Shown here: in pieces, positions 16,896-25,949 of the stretch | Layout: each line of letters opens with the position of its first letter | How positions within the stretch are numbered: position 1 is the first letter of the stretch | Assembly (NCBI RefSeq): GCF_036013915.1 | Contig: NZ_CP107899.1 | Location: 6,972,001 to 7,036,000 of the forward strand | DNA length: 64,000 nt | DNA from: Streptomyces sp. NBC_00464 | GTDB taxonomy: Bacteria > Actinomycetota > Actinomycetes > Streptomycetales > Streptomycetaceae | Direction: 5' to 3' | The notes under the pieces: generated by a model | What the model was told of the DNA's origin: nothing | The model's input: the letters and a program-made list of their open reading frames with translations, nothing else | The model's database searches: none | Made by a program: the position numbers and the translations under genes

Positions 16896-17633
16896 GTGCC
16901 GAAGAACAGAAACACGTTCTCCTCCCTGACCGCCTGGCGGCGGCGCGCCCTGTCCGGGGCCGTCCACCGCTGCTGGCGCTGGGTGCAGCAGACGGGCGCG
17001 GTCACGGCATCACACCCCGGCGGGCTGCGGTTCGGCCGGATCGGCGAGGGTACCCGGCTGGCCTTCCCGCAGGGAACGGTGTTCGGGGAGCGGTGGATCG
17101 AGCTGGGAGACCACTGCGTCATCGGCGAGCAGGTCACCCTCACGGCGGGGCTCATGCCCGATCTGGATCTCGGATCCGATCCCATCCTGACGCTCGGCGA
17201 CGGCGTGGTGCTGGGCCGCGGGAGCCATGTGGTCGCCGACACCACGGTGACCATCGGCTCGGACACGTACTGCGGACCGTACGTCTACATCACCTCGACC
17301 AACCACAGCTACGACGACCCGCAGGAGCCGGTCGGCAAGCAGTGGCCACGGATGGAGCCGGTGGCCATCGGCCCCGGCTGCTGGATCGGCACCGGCGCGG
17401 TGATCCTGCCGGGCGCCAGGCTGGGCCGCAACGTCGTGGTGGCCGCCGGTGCGGTGGTGCGCGGCGAGGTGCCCGACCACGCGGTGGTGGCCGGGGCCCC
17501 GGCCCGTGTCGTACGGAGCTGGGACGCCGAGAAGGGGTGGCAGCCGCCCCTGCGGACGCCGGCCCCGGTACCGATTCCCGCAGGTGTGACCCCGGAACAG
17601 CTCCTGGCCGTGGCGGAGCTCGACGAGAGCTGA
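16896..17633 (+). CDS. LbH-type acyltransferase (maltose/galactoside acetyltransferase-like)
   Basis: 245 residues. After a basic N-terminal helix (RRRALSGAVHRCWRWVQQTG) come hexapeptide repeats: FGERWIELGDHCVIGEQVTL, LTLGDGVVLGRGSHVVADTTVTIGSDTYCGPYVYITS, then TNHSYDD with the acetyltransferase catalytic His, and the C-terminal VAIGPGCWIGTGAVILPGARLGRNVVVAAGAVVRG. Substrate likely a sugar or glycolipid; not determinable. The GTG at 16896 is taken as start; other GTGs upstream in frame are possible. Two unrelated LbH proteins sit side by side here on opposite strands. Confidence 0.8.
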   Translation: MPKNRNTFSSLTAWRRRALSGAVHRCWRWVQQTGAVTASHPGGLRFGRIGEGTRLAFPQGTVFGERWIELGDHCVIGEQVTLTAGLMPDLDLGSDPILTLGDGVVLGRGSHVVADTTVTIGSDTYCGPYVYITSTNHSYDDPQEPVGKQWPRMEPVAIGPGCWIGTGAVILPGARLGRNVVVAAGAVVRGEVPDHAVVAGAPARVVRSWDAEKGWQPPLRTPAPVPIPAGVTPEQLLAVAELDES

Positions 17634-17677
17634 GGGACCGGGGCGGAGCGCGAGGTCATGAGGGGGCCTCGCAGTAC

Positions 17678-17717
17678 AGTGCGATGAATGGTGGGGTACA
17701 CCACACCGTAGTGCGAT
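17678..17717. promoter_or_regulatory. candidate operator ahead of the XRE-cupin gene
   Basis: Two direct copies of AGTGCGAT (17678-17685, 17710-17717) flank an imperfect palindrome GTGGgGTACaCCAC (17691-17704; six of seven pairs match). It ends 37 bases before the GTG start and is followed by an AT-rich stretch (ATATTTTC, AATATT). Autoregulatory binding by the XRE-cupin product is inference. Confidence 0.4.
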
Positions 17718-17753
17718 ATTTTCGACCCCTTCATCCAGAATATTGGACGGAAA

Positions 17754-18326
17754 GTGACTGATCTCGACCAGCTGACCCAGTCCCTCGCGCGAAACCTCAA
17801 GCGCTGGCGCGGCGAGCGGAGCTTCACCCTGGACGCACTTGCCGCCCGGGCCGGGGTCAGTCGCGGAATGATCATCCAGATCGAACAGGCCCGCACCAAC
17901 CCCAGCGTCGGCACCACGGTCAAGCTCGCCGACGCCCTGGGGATCAGCATCACCACGCTGCTCGACTACGAACAGGGTGCACCGGTCCGCCTGGTCCCCG
18001 AGAGCCAGGCCGTCCGCATGTGGTCCACGGAGGCGGGCAGTTTCAACGCCCTGCTGGTCGGTACGGAGGCCAGGGGCCCGCTGGAGCTCTGGTCCTGGCA
18101 GCTGATGCCCGGCGACGGCAGCGCGTCCGACCCGCACCCCCAAGGAACCGTGGAACTTCTCCACGTCACCGCGGGCACCCTCACCCTCGTCGTCGACGAC
18201 ACCGTGTACTCCGTGCCCGCCGGCGCCTCCGCCACCTTCGAGGCGCACCACGCGCACGCCTACCGCAACGAAGGTTCCGAGCCCGTCGGCGTCACCATGG
18301 CCGTATCCATCCCGCCCGCCAGATGA
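17754..18326 (+). CDS. XRE-family regulator with C-terminal cupin domain
   Basis: 190 residues. Residues 8-62 form a Cro/CI-type helix-turn-helix (SFTLDALAARAGVSRGMIIQIEQARTNPSVGTTVKLADAL), with recognition helix SRGMIIQIEQ. The C-terminal half is a small cupin barrel: DPHPQGTVELLHVTAGTLTLVVDDTVYSVPAGASATFEAHHAHAYRNEG. This HTH-cupin architecture binds small ligands and often controls a neighbouring transporter or catabolic gene; here the next gene (36 bp away, same strand) encodes a YbaK protein. Start is GTG 17754 and the upstream repeats suggest autoregulation. Confidence 0.88.
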   Translation: MTDLDQLTQSLARNLKRWRGERSFTLDALAARAGVSRGMIIQIEQARTNPSVGTTVKLADALGISITTLLDYEQGAPVRLVPESQAVRMWSTEAGSFNALLVGTEARGPLELWSWQLMPGDGSASDPHPQGTVELLHVTAGTLTLVVDDTVYSVPAGASATFEAHHAHAYRNEGSEPVGVTMAVSIPPAR

Positions 18327-18361
18327 GACGTCCAACCGGGAAGGCATGAGGGGTTGTTAGC

Positions 18362-18931
18362 GTGGCGCGCATGCGCGCCCCCATCGGCTCCTTCGAGGAT
18401 GCCCACCCCGCTGCCGACCGTCTCGGACTTCTCACCGCCCCGGTGGCGCGAGCGGTACGGGAGGGCTGGGGCGGCGTTCCTGCCGAACAGATCATTTACG
18501 TCGACACGGACCCGGAGATCGCCGACACGGCGGCCTTCGTCGAGCACCACGGGGCCGATCTGCTGAGCCGCTCGGCCAACTGCGTCGTGGTGGCGGGCAA
18601 GCGGGGCGGCGAGGTCACCCTGGCCGCCTGCCTGGTCCTGTCCCACTCCCGGGTCGACGTGAACGGCGCCGTCCGCAAGCACCTCGGCGCCCGCAAGGCC
18701 TCGTTCGCCCCGATGGAAAAGGCGGTCGGCGAGACCGGGATGGAGTACGGCGGCATCACGCCCGTCGGACTCCCGGACGGCTGGCCCCTGTTGATCGACT
18801 CCGCCGTGGTGGACGAGGAGTGGGTCCTCATCGGCAGCGGCTCCCGCCGAGGCAAGCTGATCATGCCGGGCAAGGCGCTGGCGGCCCTGCCGGGCGCCGT
18901 TGTGGTCGAAGGACTGGGGATCACCGGCTGA
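18362..18931 (+). CDS. YbaK/ProX-type aminoacyl-tRNA deacylase
   Basis: 189 residues with the YbaK fold, which hydrolyses mischarged aminoacyl-tRNAs such as Cys-tRNA-Pro or Ala-tRNA-Pro. Seen are RSANCVVVAGKRGGEVTLAACLVLSHSRVDVNGAVRKHLGA with the K-R near the active site, then the GGITPVGLP loop, which is the conserved G-x-x-x-P-x-G of the editing pocket, and LIGSGSRRGKLIMPGKAL. The start GTG 18362 has GAGGGG about nine bases ahead; ATG 18371 is an alternative. It is convergent with the AAC(3)-like gene. Confidence 0.85.
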   Translation: MARMRAPIGSFEDAHPAADRLGLLTAPVARAVREGWGGVPAEQIIYVDTDPEIADTAAFVEHHGADLLSRSANCVVVAGKRGGEVTLAACLVLSHSRVDVNGAVRKHLGARKASFAPMEKAVGETGMEYGGITPVGLPDGWPLLIDSAVVDEEWVLIGSGSRRGKLIMPGKALAALPGAVVVEGLGITG

Positions 18932-18974
18932 GACCGCCGACCGCCGACCGCCGCCGGGTCACGGCGGCGGAACG

Positions 18975-19835
18975 TCAGGTGGCCGGGGTGCACGGTTCGC
19001 TTGCGACGGCACCGCGGCGATGCGACGGCAGCCATCGCACGGCGAACGCGACCGCTGCCGGGAACCGGAACAGGCGGCCCGTGGCGGAGCCCACCGCAGC
19101 GGTACGGACCGCCGTGCCGTGGTCCGATCGTTCGAAGTCCGCGCCCAGCGCCGTGAAGTCGCTGTCGTCCAGCGCCACGTCCTCGTACTCCCACCACCGG
19201 CGGCGGCCTCCGTCCCGCACCACGCACCGGTAGGTGCGGCGGGGTGGGGACGGGACGCGGTACTCGGCGAGGTGGAAAGCCGTGCAGGAGCCGAAGCCGG
19301 TCCCGAGCAGCAGAATCCCGGCCCGCAGTTCGTGCAGACGGGCCAGCGGGGAGTCCTCGCCCAGGTGGCAGTCGGGGTGATGGTCCGCCACCACGTGGCC
19401 GGCCAGCGGGCCGAGTGCGGCGAAGGAGGTCTGCGGGTGCGCGCTGCGGGCGGCGCCGTGGGTCCGGCGCACCGCCTCCGAGAGCCGGCCCATCGACGGG
19501 GCCGCCGTGGTGGCCGGATCGAACGCGGGCATCGCCGCCCGAACGGCTTCCCGCTCCTGCTCGCCGAGGCCACGGACCCGGGCGTGGTACAGCGCGGAGG
19601 TGTCGGAGTTCTCCGGGGTGAAAGCCGGCACCACCAGCGTGCCCTCGGGGCCCAGCGCATCCCGCAGCGCGGCCGCGACCGCATCCGCGCCGCCGTCCAC
19701 CGCTCCCACCGCGCGCAGCGACGCGTGCACCATCAGCACGCTGCCGCGCTCGACACCGAGCGAGGCCAGCTCTCCGGCCAGGCGGGCCCTGCTGTGCGGA
19801 ACGGTCGGCACCCTCGGGATGCGGGCAGTACTCAC
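18975..19835 (-). CDS. AAC(3)-family N-acetyltransferase homologue
   Basis: 286 residues, the size of aminoglycoside 3-N-acetyltransferases. Recognisable are VLMVHASLRAVGAVDGGADAVAAALRDALGPEGTLVVPAFT at the N-terminus, the catalytic-site region FDPATTAAPSMGRLSEAVRR, and the AHPQTSFAALGPLAGHVVADHHPDCHLGEDSPLARLHEL block with acetyl-CoA and His/Glu residues, plus LLLGTGFGSCTAFHLAEYR. These enzymes use acetyl-CoA to modify the 3-amino group of deoxystreptamine, but many chromosomal Streptomyces members have no proven resistance role. Start is GTG 19835. No antibiotic cluster is adjacent. Confidence 0.88.
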   Translation of the reverse strand: MSTARIPRVPTVPHSRARLAGELASLGVERGSVLMVHASLRAVGAVDGGADAVAAALRDALGPEGTLVVPAFTPENSDTSALYHARVRGLGEQEREAVRAAMPAFDPATTAAPSMGRLSEAVRRTHGAARSAHPQTSFAALGPLAGHVVADHHPDCHLGEDSPLARLHELRAGILLLGTGFGSCTAFHLAEYRVPSPPRRTYRCVVRDGGRRRWWEYEDVALDDSDFTALGADFERSDHGTAVRTAAVGSATGRLFRFPAAVAFAVRWLPSHRRGAVASEPCTPAT

Positions 19836-19903
19836 AGCACGTCATTGTCCCGGTCCGGAGCGGCGTGTGACACCCCGCACATGCGAGCGGGGCCCACCGC
19901 GCC

Positions 19904-20314
19904 TCAGCGGTTCAGCGCGGGAATTTCGATGGCGGGGCAGCGGTCCATGACCATGTCGAGCCCGGCCGCCCTCGTGCGCTCGTACGCCTTCTCGTCGATC
20001 ACCCCGAGCTGGAACCAGACCGCCGAGGCACCGATCGCCACCGCCTCGTCCGCCACCGCACCGGCCAGCTCACTGTTGACGAAGACGTCCACCACGTCGA
20101 CCGGGAAGGGGATGTCCGCAAGCGAGGCGTAGCCCTCCTCGCCGTGCACCCGTTCCGCCTTGGGATGGACGGGTACCACCCGCTTGCCGAAGCGCTGGAG
20201 CACCTCGGCCACGCCGTAGGCCGCGCGCGAGCGGTTGCCGGACAGCCCCACCACCGCCCAGGTGTCGCCGGTCTCCTCGAGAATCCTGCGGATCGTCTCC
20301 GTGTCTGCGTACAT
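19904..20314 (-). CDS. CoA-binding (YccU-type) protein
   Basis: 136 residues, one CoA_binding Rossmann domain. The N-terminal GDTWAVVGLSGNRSRAAYGVAEVLQRFGKRVVPVHP carries the nucleotide-binding glycine loop, DVVDVFVNSELAGAVADEAVAIGASAVWFQLGV is the family's second half, and the end AAGLDMVMDRCPAIEIP contains the conserved M-D-R-C. Enzymatic activity is unknown for the family. The frame is open to 20362, but ATG 20314 gives the usual N-terminus and avoids overlap with the divergent YigZ promoter. Confidence 0.9.
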   Translation of the reverse strand: MYADTETIRRILEETGDTWAVVGLSGNRSRAAYGVAEVLQRFGKRVVPVHPKAERVHGEEGYASLADIPFPVDVVDVFVNSELAGAVADEAVAIGASAVWFQLGVIDEKAYERTRAAGLDMVMDRCPAIEIPALNR

Positions 20315-20373
20315 GATCCGCACAACGGACGGCCGCTCCGGACCATTCCCGCGGCTGCGCATAGGCTGGCCGG

Positions 20374-21000
20374 ATGCAGGAGCAGTACCGGACAGTCGCC
20401 CGCGCGGGCGTGCACGAGACCGAGATCAACCGATCACGCTTCCTCTGCGCGCTCGCCCCCGCCGCCACCGAACAGGACGCCCAGGACTTCGTCGCACGCG
20501 TCCGCCGGGAACACCCGACCGCCACCCACAACTGCTTCGCGTACGTGATCGGCGCCGACGCCTCCGTACAGAAGGCCAGTGACGACGGCGAGCCGGGGGG
20601 TACCGCCGGCGTCCCCATGCTGCAGATGCTCACCCGCCGCGAGATGCGGTACGTCGTCGCCGTCGTGACCCGCTACTACGGCGGGGTGAAACTCGGCGCA
20701 GGCGGACTGATCCGGGCCTACGGGGGTGTGGTCGGCGAGGCCCTCGACGCCATCGGCACGCTCACCCGGCAGCGGTTCCGGATCGCGACGGTCACGGTGG
20801 GACATCAGCGCGCCGGCCGGCTGGAGAACGAACTGCGGGCCACCGGACGCACCGTGCGCGAAGTCCGTTACGCGGAGGCCGTGACCATCGAGATCGGCCT
20901 GCCGGACGCCGAGGTCGAGGAGTTCCGGCGCTGGCTGGCCGACGCCACGGCGGGCGAGGCGGAGCTGGAGCTGGGCGCGGAGGCGTACGGGGACGCCTGA
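20374..21000 (+). CDS. YigZ/IMPACT family protein
   Basis: 208 residues. Residues 15-120 form the IMPACT (UPF0029) domain: INRSRFLCALAPAATEQDAQDFVARVRREHPTATHNCFAY, then DDGEPGGTAGVPMLQML and VAVVTRYYGGVKLGAGGLIRAYG, all signature blocks. The rest is the ferredoxin-like DUF1949 domain. YigZ is thought to bind RNA or influence translation; its exact role is not settled. ATG 20374 starts 59 bp from the divergent CoA-binding gene. Confidence 0.92.
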   Translation: MQEQYRTVARAGVHETEINRSRFLCALAPAATEQDAQDFVARVRREHPTATHNCFAYVIGADASVQKASDDGEPGGTAGVPMLQMLTRREMRYVVAVVTRYYGGVKLGAGGLIRAYGGVVGEALDAIGTLTRQRFRIATVTVGHQRAGRLENELRATGRTVREVRYAEAVTIEIGLPDAEVEEFRRWLADATAGEAELELGAEAYGDA

Positions 21001-21210
21001 GCGGACGGACCCGGCGAGCTGCCCGTGGCCGTCTTCCCGGCTGTTGCCCCGGCGGCGTATCGGGTGGTGGGAGACTGTGGTGCGTGGGGGAACAGGGGCG
21101 GGGGGCGCACGAGTGGCGGGCCCCGGTGCCGGGGCCCTGAACGGGCGCGCTGCACGGCCGGACAGGACCCGGGGGACGAGGAAGCGAAACATGCAGGTCG
21201 GAGCCGGCTC

Positions 21211-22377
21211 TTGAGGATTTTGCACACATCGGACTGGCACCTGGGCCGGTCGTTCCACCGTGTCTCGCTGCACGAGGCGCAGGCCGCCTACCTCGACCAC
21301 CTGGTGGCCACCGTGCAGGAGCACGAGGTCGACGTCGTGCTCGTGGCAGGTGACGTGTACGACAGAGCAGTGCCGCCGCTCTCCGCTGTGGAGCTCTTCG
21401 ACGACGCGCTGCACCGGCTCGCCGCCGCCGGGGTGCCCACCGTGATGATCTCCGGGAACCACGACTCGGCCCGGCGGCTCGGTGTCGGCGCGGGACTCAT
21501 GGGGCGGGCCGGCATCCATCTGCGGACCGACCCCGCCGACTGCGCCACCCCAGTCGTGATTCCGGACACACACGGCGACGTGGCGTTCTACGGCCTCCCC
21601 TATCTCGAACCCGCCCTCGTCAAGGACGTGTTCAAGGCGGAGCGGGCCGGGCACGAGGCCGTGCTGACGGCCGCCATGGACCGGGTCCGCGCCGATCTCG
21701 CCGAGCGGCCGGACGCCACCCGGTCCGTGGTCCTCGCCCATGCCTTCGTCGCGGGCGGCGAGCCGAGCGACAGCGAACGCGACATCACCGTCGGCGGAGT
21801 GGCGGCCGTCCCCGCCGGAGTCTTCGACGGGGTCGACTACGTGGCACTCGGGCACCTGCACGGCTGCCAGACCGTCGCCGAGCGCGTCCGGTACTCCGGC
21901 TCCCCGCTCGCGTACTCCTTCTCGGAGACCGCCCACCGCAAGACGATGTGGCTGATCGACCTCGACGCCACAGGCGCGATCGCCGCCGAGCGGATCGACT
22001 GCCCGGTGCCCCGACCGCTCGCCCGGCTCCGGGGCCGGCTCGACGCCCTCCTCGACGACCCGGCCCTCGACCGGCACGAACACTGCTGGGTCGAGGCCAC
22101 CCTCACCGACCCGGTCCGGCCGGCCGAGCCGATGGCCCGTCTCGTCGAGCGCTTCCCGCACACGCTCAGCCTCGTCCTCGAACCGGACCGGGCACCCGAC
22201 GACCCGCACACCTCCTACGCCCAGCGGCTGCGGGGACGCGACGACCAGAGCATCGCGGAGGACTTCGTGGCCCATGTCCGCGGCGGATACGGCATCGACG
22301 AACACGAGCGGACCGTACTGCGCAGCGCCTTCGACCACGTACGGGTCGACGACGGCGTACGCGAGGTGAACCGATGA
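21211..22377 (+). CDS. sbcD: exonuclease SbcD (Mre11-type nuclease subunit)
   Basis: 388 residues. With SbcC it cleaves hairpins and DNA ends during recombination and repair. All phosphoesterase motifs are present: I SDWHLGR, II GDVYDR, III GNHDS, IV AHAFVAGG, V GHLHGCQ. The start is TTG 21211, chosen because it gives the family N-terminus RILHTSDWHL and has GGAG with a seven-base spacer; earlier starts in frame (to 21025) add unrelated sequence. The stop overlaps the sbcC start by ATGA. Confidence 0.95.
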   Translation: MRILHTSDWHLGRSFHRVSLHEAQAAYLDHLVATVQEHEVDVVLVAGDVYDRAVPPLSAVELFDDALHRLAAAGVPTVMISGNHDSARRLGVGAGLMGRAGIHLRTDPADCATPVVIPDTHGDVAFYGLPYLEPALVKDVFKAERAGHEAVLTAAMDRVRADLAERPDATRSVVLAHAFVAGGEPSDSERDITVGGVAAVPAGVFDGVDYVALGHLHGCQTVAERVRYSGSPLAYSFSETAHRKTMWLIDLDATGAIAAERIDCPVPRPLARLRGRLDALLDDPALDRHEHCWVEATLTDPVRPAEPMARLVERFPHTLSLVLEPDRAPDDPHTSYAQRLRGRDDQSIAEDFVAHVRGGYGIDEHERTVLRSAFDHVRVDDGVREVNR

Positions 22378-25300
22378 GGCTCCACCGGCTCGGCATCACC
22401 GCCTTCGGCCCCTTCGGCACCACTCAGGAGATCGACTTCGACGCGCTCTCGGCGGGCGGGCTCTTTCTGCTGCACGGACCGACCGGCGCCGGCAAGACCT
22501 CGGTCCTCGACGCCGTCTGCTACGCCCTGTACGGGGCCGTGCCCGGCGCCCGGCAGAGCCCCGGCACCTCGCTGCGCAGCGACCACGCCGCCGCGGACCT
22601 GCCGACCGAGGTCCGGCTCGAACTCACCGTTGCCGGGCGCCGTCTGGAGATCACCCGGCGCCCGGCCCAGCCCCGGCCCAAGAAGCGGGGCGGCGGCCAC
22701 ACCGTCGAGAAGGCGCAGAGCGGGCTGCGCGTGTACGACACCGAGCAGGGCTGGCAGGCGCTGAGCCGTTCGCACCAGGAGATCGGTGAGGAGATCACGC
22801 AGCTCATCGGGATGAGCCGGGAACAGTTCTGCCAGGTGGTGCTCCTGCCGCAGGGCGACTTCGCCCGTTTCCTGCGGGCCGACGCGGAAGCCCGCGGCAA
22901 GCTGCTCGGCCGGCTCTTCGACACCCGCCGCTTCGCTGCCGTCGAGGAGCGCCTCGCCGACCTGCGCCGGGCCGCCGAGAACCAGGTCAGGGCCGGGGAC
23001 GAACAGACCCTCGCCCTCGCCCAGCGGATCGCCCAGGCCGCAGGGCCTGCCGGGCGCGAATGCCCGCTGCCGGACGTCCAGCCGGGCGAACCGGGGCTCG
23101 CGGACGCCGTACTGGCATGGGCCGCGACGGCCCGCAGCAGCGCCCGGGAGCGGCTCGACATCGCCGCCGAGGTGCTGTCCGCGGCCGAGAGCCGCCATGC
23201 GGCAGCCAGGTTCGCTCTGGACGCCGAACGGGAACTGGCCGCGCTTCAGCAGCGGTACGCGGAGACGCGGCGCCGCGCCGCCGCGTCGGAGGCGGGCCGG
23301 CCCGGACACGACGACGCCCGGGAACGGCTGAGCCGCGCCCGCAAGGCGGACCGCGTCGCCCCGGCACTGGAACTGCGCGACGAAGCGGAGCGGGCGTACC
23401 GGCGCGCGAGCGCGGCCCGGGACCGCTCGCGGTCCCGGCTGCCGGGCAGCCTGGCCGACGCGGGCGCCGAGCAGCTGGCAGCCCTGGAACGCAGACTGCG
23501 CGAGGAGCTCGGCGGCCTTGACGCCGCGCGCCGTGCCGAGCGGCGCAGCGCGGAGATCGACAGCGAACGCACCGCGCTGGAACGGCAGGCGCGGGCCGAT
23601 GACGAACTGATCCGCGACGCCGAGGGCTGGCTGACCGGCTGGGAGGCCACCCGCAGCGGACTGCACGCCCGTATCGAAGCGGCGCAGGAGGCCGCGACCC
23701 GTGCCGAACTGCTGGCCGGGCGGCTGGATCCGGCCCGGCGACGGCTGGAAGCGGCCCGCCGCAGGGATGAGCTGGCGGACGAGTCGTCCTGCGCCGAGGA
23801 CCGGCTCGCCCGTGCCCGCGAGCGCGCCCTGGGCACCCGCGAGCACTGGCTCGACCTGCGCGAGCGACGGCTGCGCGACATCGCGGCCGAACTCGCGCGG
23901 GAACTCGTCGAGGGTGAGGCCTGCACGGTCTGCGGTTCCGCCGACCACCCGCGGCCGGCCCGCGCCGGGGAGGGGCACGTCGACCAGGCGACGGAGGACG
24001 CCGCGGAGGGCGCCCACCGGCGTGCCGAGCAGGCGCGCACCGAGGCGGAGCACGCGCTCGGAGCCGTACGCGAACGCTATGCGGCAGCGCGTGCGGAGGC
24101 AGTGGAGGGCGCGGAAGCGGCCGTCACCGACAGCGCGGCGGCCGATCCGACGGCCGACGCACTGGCCGCGCTCGTGGACACGCTGACCCGTGAGCACGCG
24201 CAGGCATACCGGACCGCCGCCGGGATGCACGCCGCACGCGAGGCGCTCGCAGCAGCCGAGCGGGAACAGGCGCAGCGGGCCGAGGACCGGCAGCACGCCG
24301 AACGCCGGGCCGCGGCCCGCACCTCCCGGCGCGAGGGCCTCGACGGTGAACAGGCCGCGCTGGAAGAGGTGCTGGCGCAGGCACGCGGCGAGTCGGGCAG
24401 CGTCACCGAACACGCGGCACTGTTGCAGAACAGGGTCGCTCTGCTCGTCGAGGCGGCCACGACGGTGCGCGAGGAGGAGAGCGCGGCAGCGCGGCTCAAG
24501 GATGCCGACGACCGGCTCGCCGACGCCGCGTTCCGGGCGGGCTTCGACACACCGCAAGCCGCGGCGGACACCCTGCTCGCCGACGCCGGACAGCGTGCGC
24601 TTCAGCACCGTATTGACGCCTGGCAGGCCGAGGCGGCCGCGGTGGCCGACCGGCTGGCCGAGACCGACGCCCGTGCGGCCGCCGACCGGGCCCCGGCCGT
24701 ACCGGAGGTCGCGCAGCCGGCCTACGACGCGGCCGAGCGCCTGCTGCGGGACGCGTCGGCAGCCCTCGCGTCGGCACGGGAGCGCTGCGCCGAACTCGGC
24801 CGGCTCTCCCGCCGCGCGGCCGACGAGGTGCGCGGCCTGGGGCCGGTGCGCGAGGAGTTCGAACGGGTCGCCCGGCTCGCCGGGCTCACCGCGGGCACGT
24901 CCGCGGACAACGAGCGCAAGATGCGGCTGGAGTCGTACGTGCTCGCGGCCCGTCTCGAACAGGTGGCGGAGGCCGCCACCGCCCGGCTACGGCGGATGTC
25001 GTCGGGCCGCTACCAGCTGGTCCACTCCGACGCCCGTACGGGAGGCCGCCGGGCCGGCCTCGGACTGCACGTCATCGACGCCTGGACGGGGCGCGAACGC
25101 GACACGGCCACACTCTCCGGCGGCGAGACGTTCTTCGCCTCGCTCGCCCTGGCACTGGGCCTCGCCGACGTGGTCACCGACGAGGCGGGCGGCGTGCGGC
25201 TGGACACCCTGTTCATCGACGAGGGTTTCGGCAGCCTCGACGAGCAGACCCTGGACGAGGTGCTCGACGTGCTGGACTCCCTGCGTGAGCGGGACCGCAG

Positions 25301-25421
25301 CGTCGGCATCGTCAGTCATGTCGGCGATCTGCGCCGGCGTATTCCCGCCCAGCTCGAAGTGGTGAAGGAACGGCACGGATCGGCCGTGCGGCACCGGACC
25401 GCGGACGGGATCAGCGACTGA
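22374..25421 (+). CDS. sbcC: exonuclease SbcC (Rad50-type ATPase subunit)
   Basis: 1015 residues. Walker A is GPTGAGKT (residues about 37-44). Two long Ala/Glu/Arg-rich coiled-coil arms run to a zinc hook at residues about 517-520 (CTVC, with DHP after), then back to the C-terminal ATPase lobe with LSGGE signature and Walker B LDTLFIDEGFG. Q-loop QVVLLPQGDFARFL is present near residue 155. ATG 22374 overlaps the sbcD stop by four bases, so translation is coupled. The last 11 bp overlap the convergent Lrp-type gene. Confidence 0.95.
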   Translation: MRLHRLGITAFGPFGTTQEIDFDALSAGGLFLLHGPTGAGKTSVLDAVCYALYGAVPGARQSPGTSLRSDHAAADLPTEVRLELTVAGRRLEITRRPAQPRPKKRGGGHTVEKAQSGLRVYDTEQGWQALSRSHQEIGEEITQLIGMSREQFCQVVLLPQGDFARFLRADAEARGKLLGRLFDTRRFAAVEERLADLRRAAENQVRAGDEQTLALAQRIAQAAGPAGRECPLPDVQPGEPGLADAVLAWAATARSSARERLDIAAEVLSAAESRHAAARFALDAERELAALQQRYAETRRRAAASEAGRPGHDDARERLSRARKADRVAPALELRDEAERAYRRASAARDRSRSRLPGSLADAGAEQLAALERRLREELGGLDAARRAERRSAEIDSERTALERQARADDELIRDAEGWLTGWEATRSGLHARIEAAQEAATRAELLAGRLDPARRRLEAARRRDELADESSCAEDRLARARERALGTREHWLDLRERRLRDIAAELARELVEGEACTVCGSADHPRPARAGEGHVDQATEDAAEGAHRRAEQARTEAEHALGAVRERYAAARAEAVEGAEAAVTDSAAADPTADALAALVDTLTREHAQAYRTAAGMHAAREALAAAEREQAQRAEDRQHAERRAAARTSRREGLDGEQAALEEVLAQARGESGSVTEHAALLQNRVALLVEAATTVREEESAAARLKDADDRLADAAFRAGFDTPQAAADTLLADAGQRALQHRIDAWQAEAAAVADRLAETDARAAADRAPAVPEVAQPAYDAAERLLRDASAALASARERCAELGRLSRRAADEVRGLGPVREEFERVARLAGLTAGTSADNERKMRLESYVLAARLEQVAEAATARLRRMSSGRYQLVHSDARTGGRRAGLGLHVIDAWTGRERDTATLSGGETFFASLALALGLADVVTDEAGGVRLDTLFIDEGFGSLDEQTLDEVLDVLDSLRERDRSVGIVSHVGDLRRRIPAQLEVVKERHGSAVRHRTADGISD

Positions 25422-25857
25422 CCGCCCGCCTCGGCAGCGGCGAGGAGTAGACGACACTGGTGGTGACGGATCCGAGGGCGCCGATCTTTCCGGTGACGGC
25501 CTCCAGATGCCGCATGGAGTGGGCTGTCACCTTCAGTACGAAGCAGTCGTCGCCGGTGACGTGGTGGGCCTCCACGATCTCCGGCGTCGTGTCGAGAAGG
25601 TCGTGGAACGGCTTGTAGTTGCCGTTCGGATACCGCAGCCGTACGAAGGCGAGAACCGGCAGACCGAGGCGTTCCGGGTCGACCACCGCCGCGTAACCGC
25701 TGATGATTCCGGCCTCCTCCAGCCGGCGCACCCGCTCCGTCACGGCGCTCGACGACATCGCGACGGCCCGCGCGAGCTCGGCGAACGTCGCACGGCCGTC
25801 GCGTTGAAGGACGTCGAGAATGCGCCAGTCGGTGTCGTCCGGGGAATAGTCGGTCAT
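25411..25857 (-). CDS. Lrp/AsnC family transcriptional regulator
   Basis: 148 residues. N-terminal AsnC-type winged helix-turn-helix (DWRILDVLQRDGRATFAELARAVAMSSSAVTERVRRLEEAGII), then the RAM/ligand domain (LGLPVLAFVRLRY ... EIVEAHHVTGDDCFVLKVTAHSMRHLEAV) with the GDDCF variant of the conserved G-D-x-D/Y amino-acid-binding loop. It is divergent from the rhodanese gene across 92 bp, so that gene is the natural candidate target. A perfect 10-bp palindrome GGGAATTCCC (25872-25881) lies 14 bp upstream of its ATG. Confidence 0.9.
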   Translation of the reverse strand: MTDYSPDDTDWRILDVLQRDGRATFAELARAVAMSSSAVTERVRRLEEAGIISGYAAVVDPERLGLPVLAFVRLRYPNGNYKPFHDLLDTTPEIVEAHHVTGDDCFVLKVTAHSMRHLEAVTGKIGALGSVTTSVVYSSPLPRRAVSR

Positions 25858-25949
25858 GGGAAGAGGAAACAGGGAATTCCCCGGCGGAACAAGAGGTGTG
25901 CCGGGGATCTCATCTTCCGGCGGACCCTCGCCGATCGTAGATTTTCACC

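Noticed and set aside
15508..17633. 703-residue frame from 15522 as one protein with the acetyltransferase
   Set aside because: It is out of frame with the DedA gene and antisense to the carbonic-anhydrase-like gene before reaching the acetyltransferase.
18975..19835. AAC(3) homologue as part of an antibiotic biosynthesis or resistance cluster
   Set aside because: All neighbours are housekeeping or stress genes; a chromosomal AAC(3) homologue alone is common in the genus.
20434..24608. Long antisense frames (634 and 797 residues) opposite sbcD and sbcC
   Set aside because: They are shadows of sbcD/sbcC; composition is low complexity and no family is seen.
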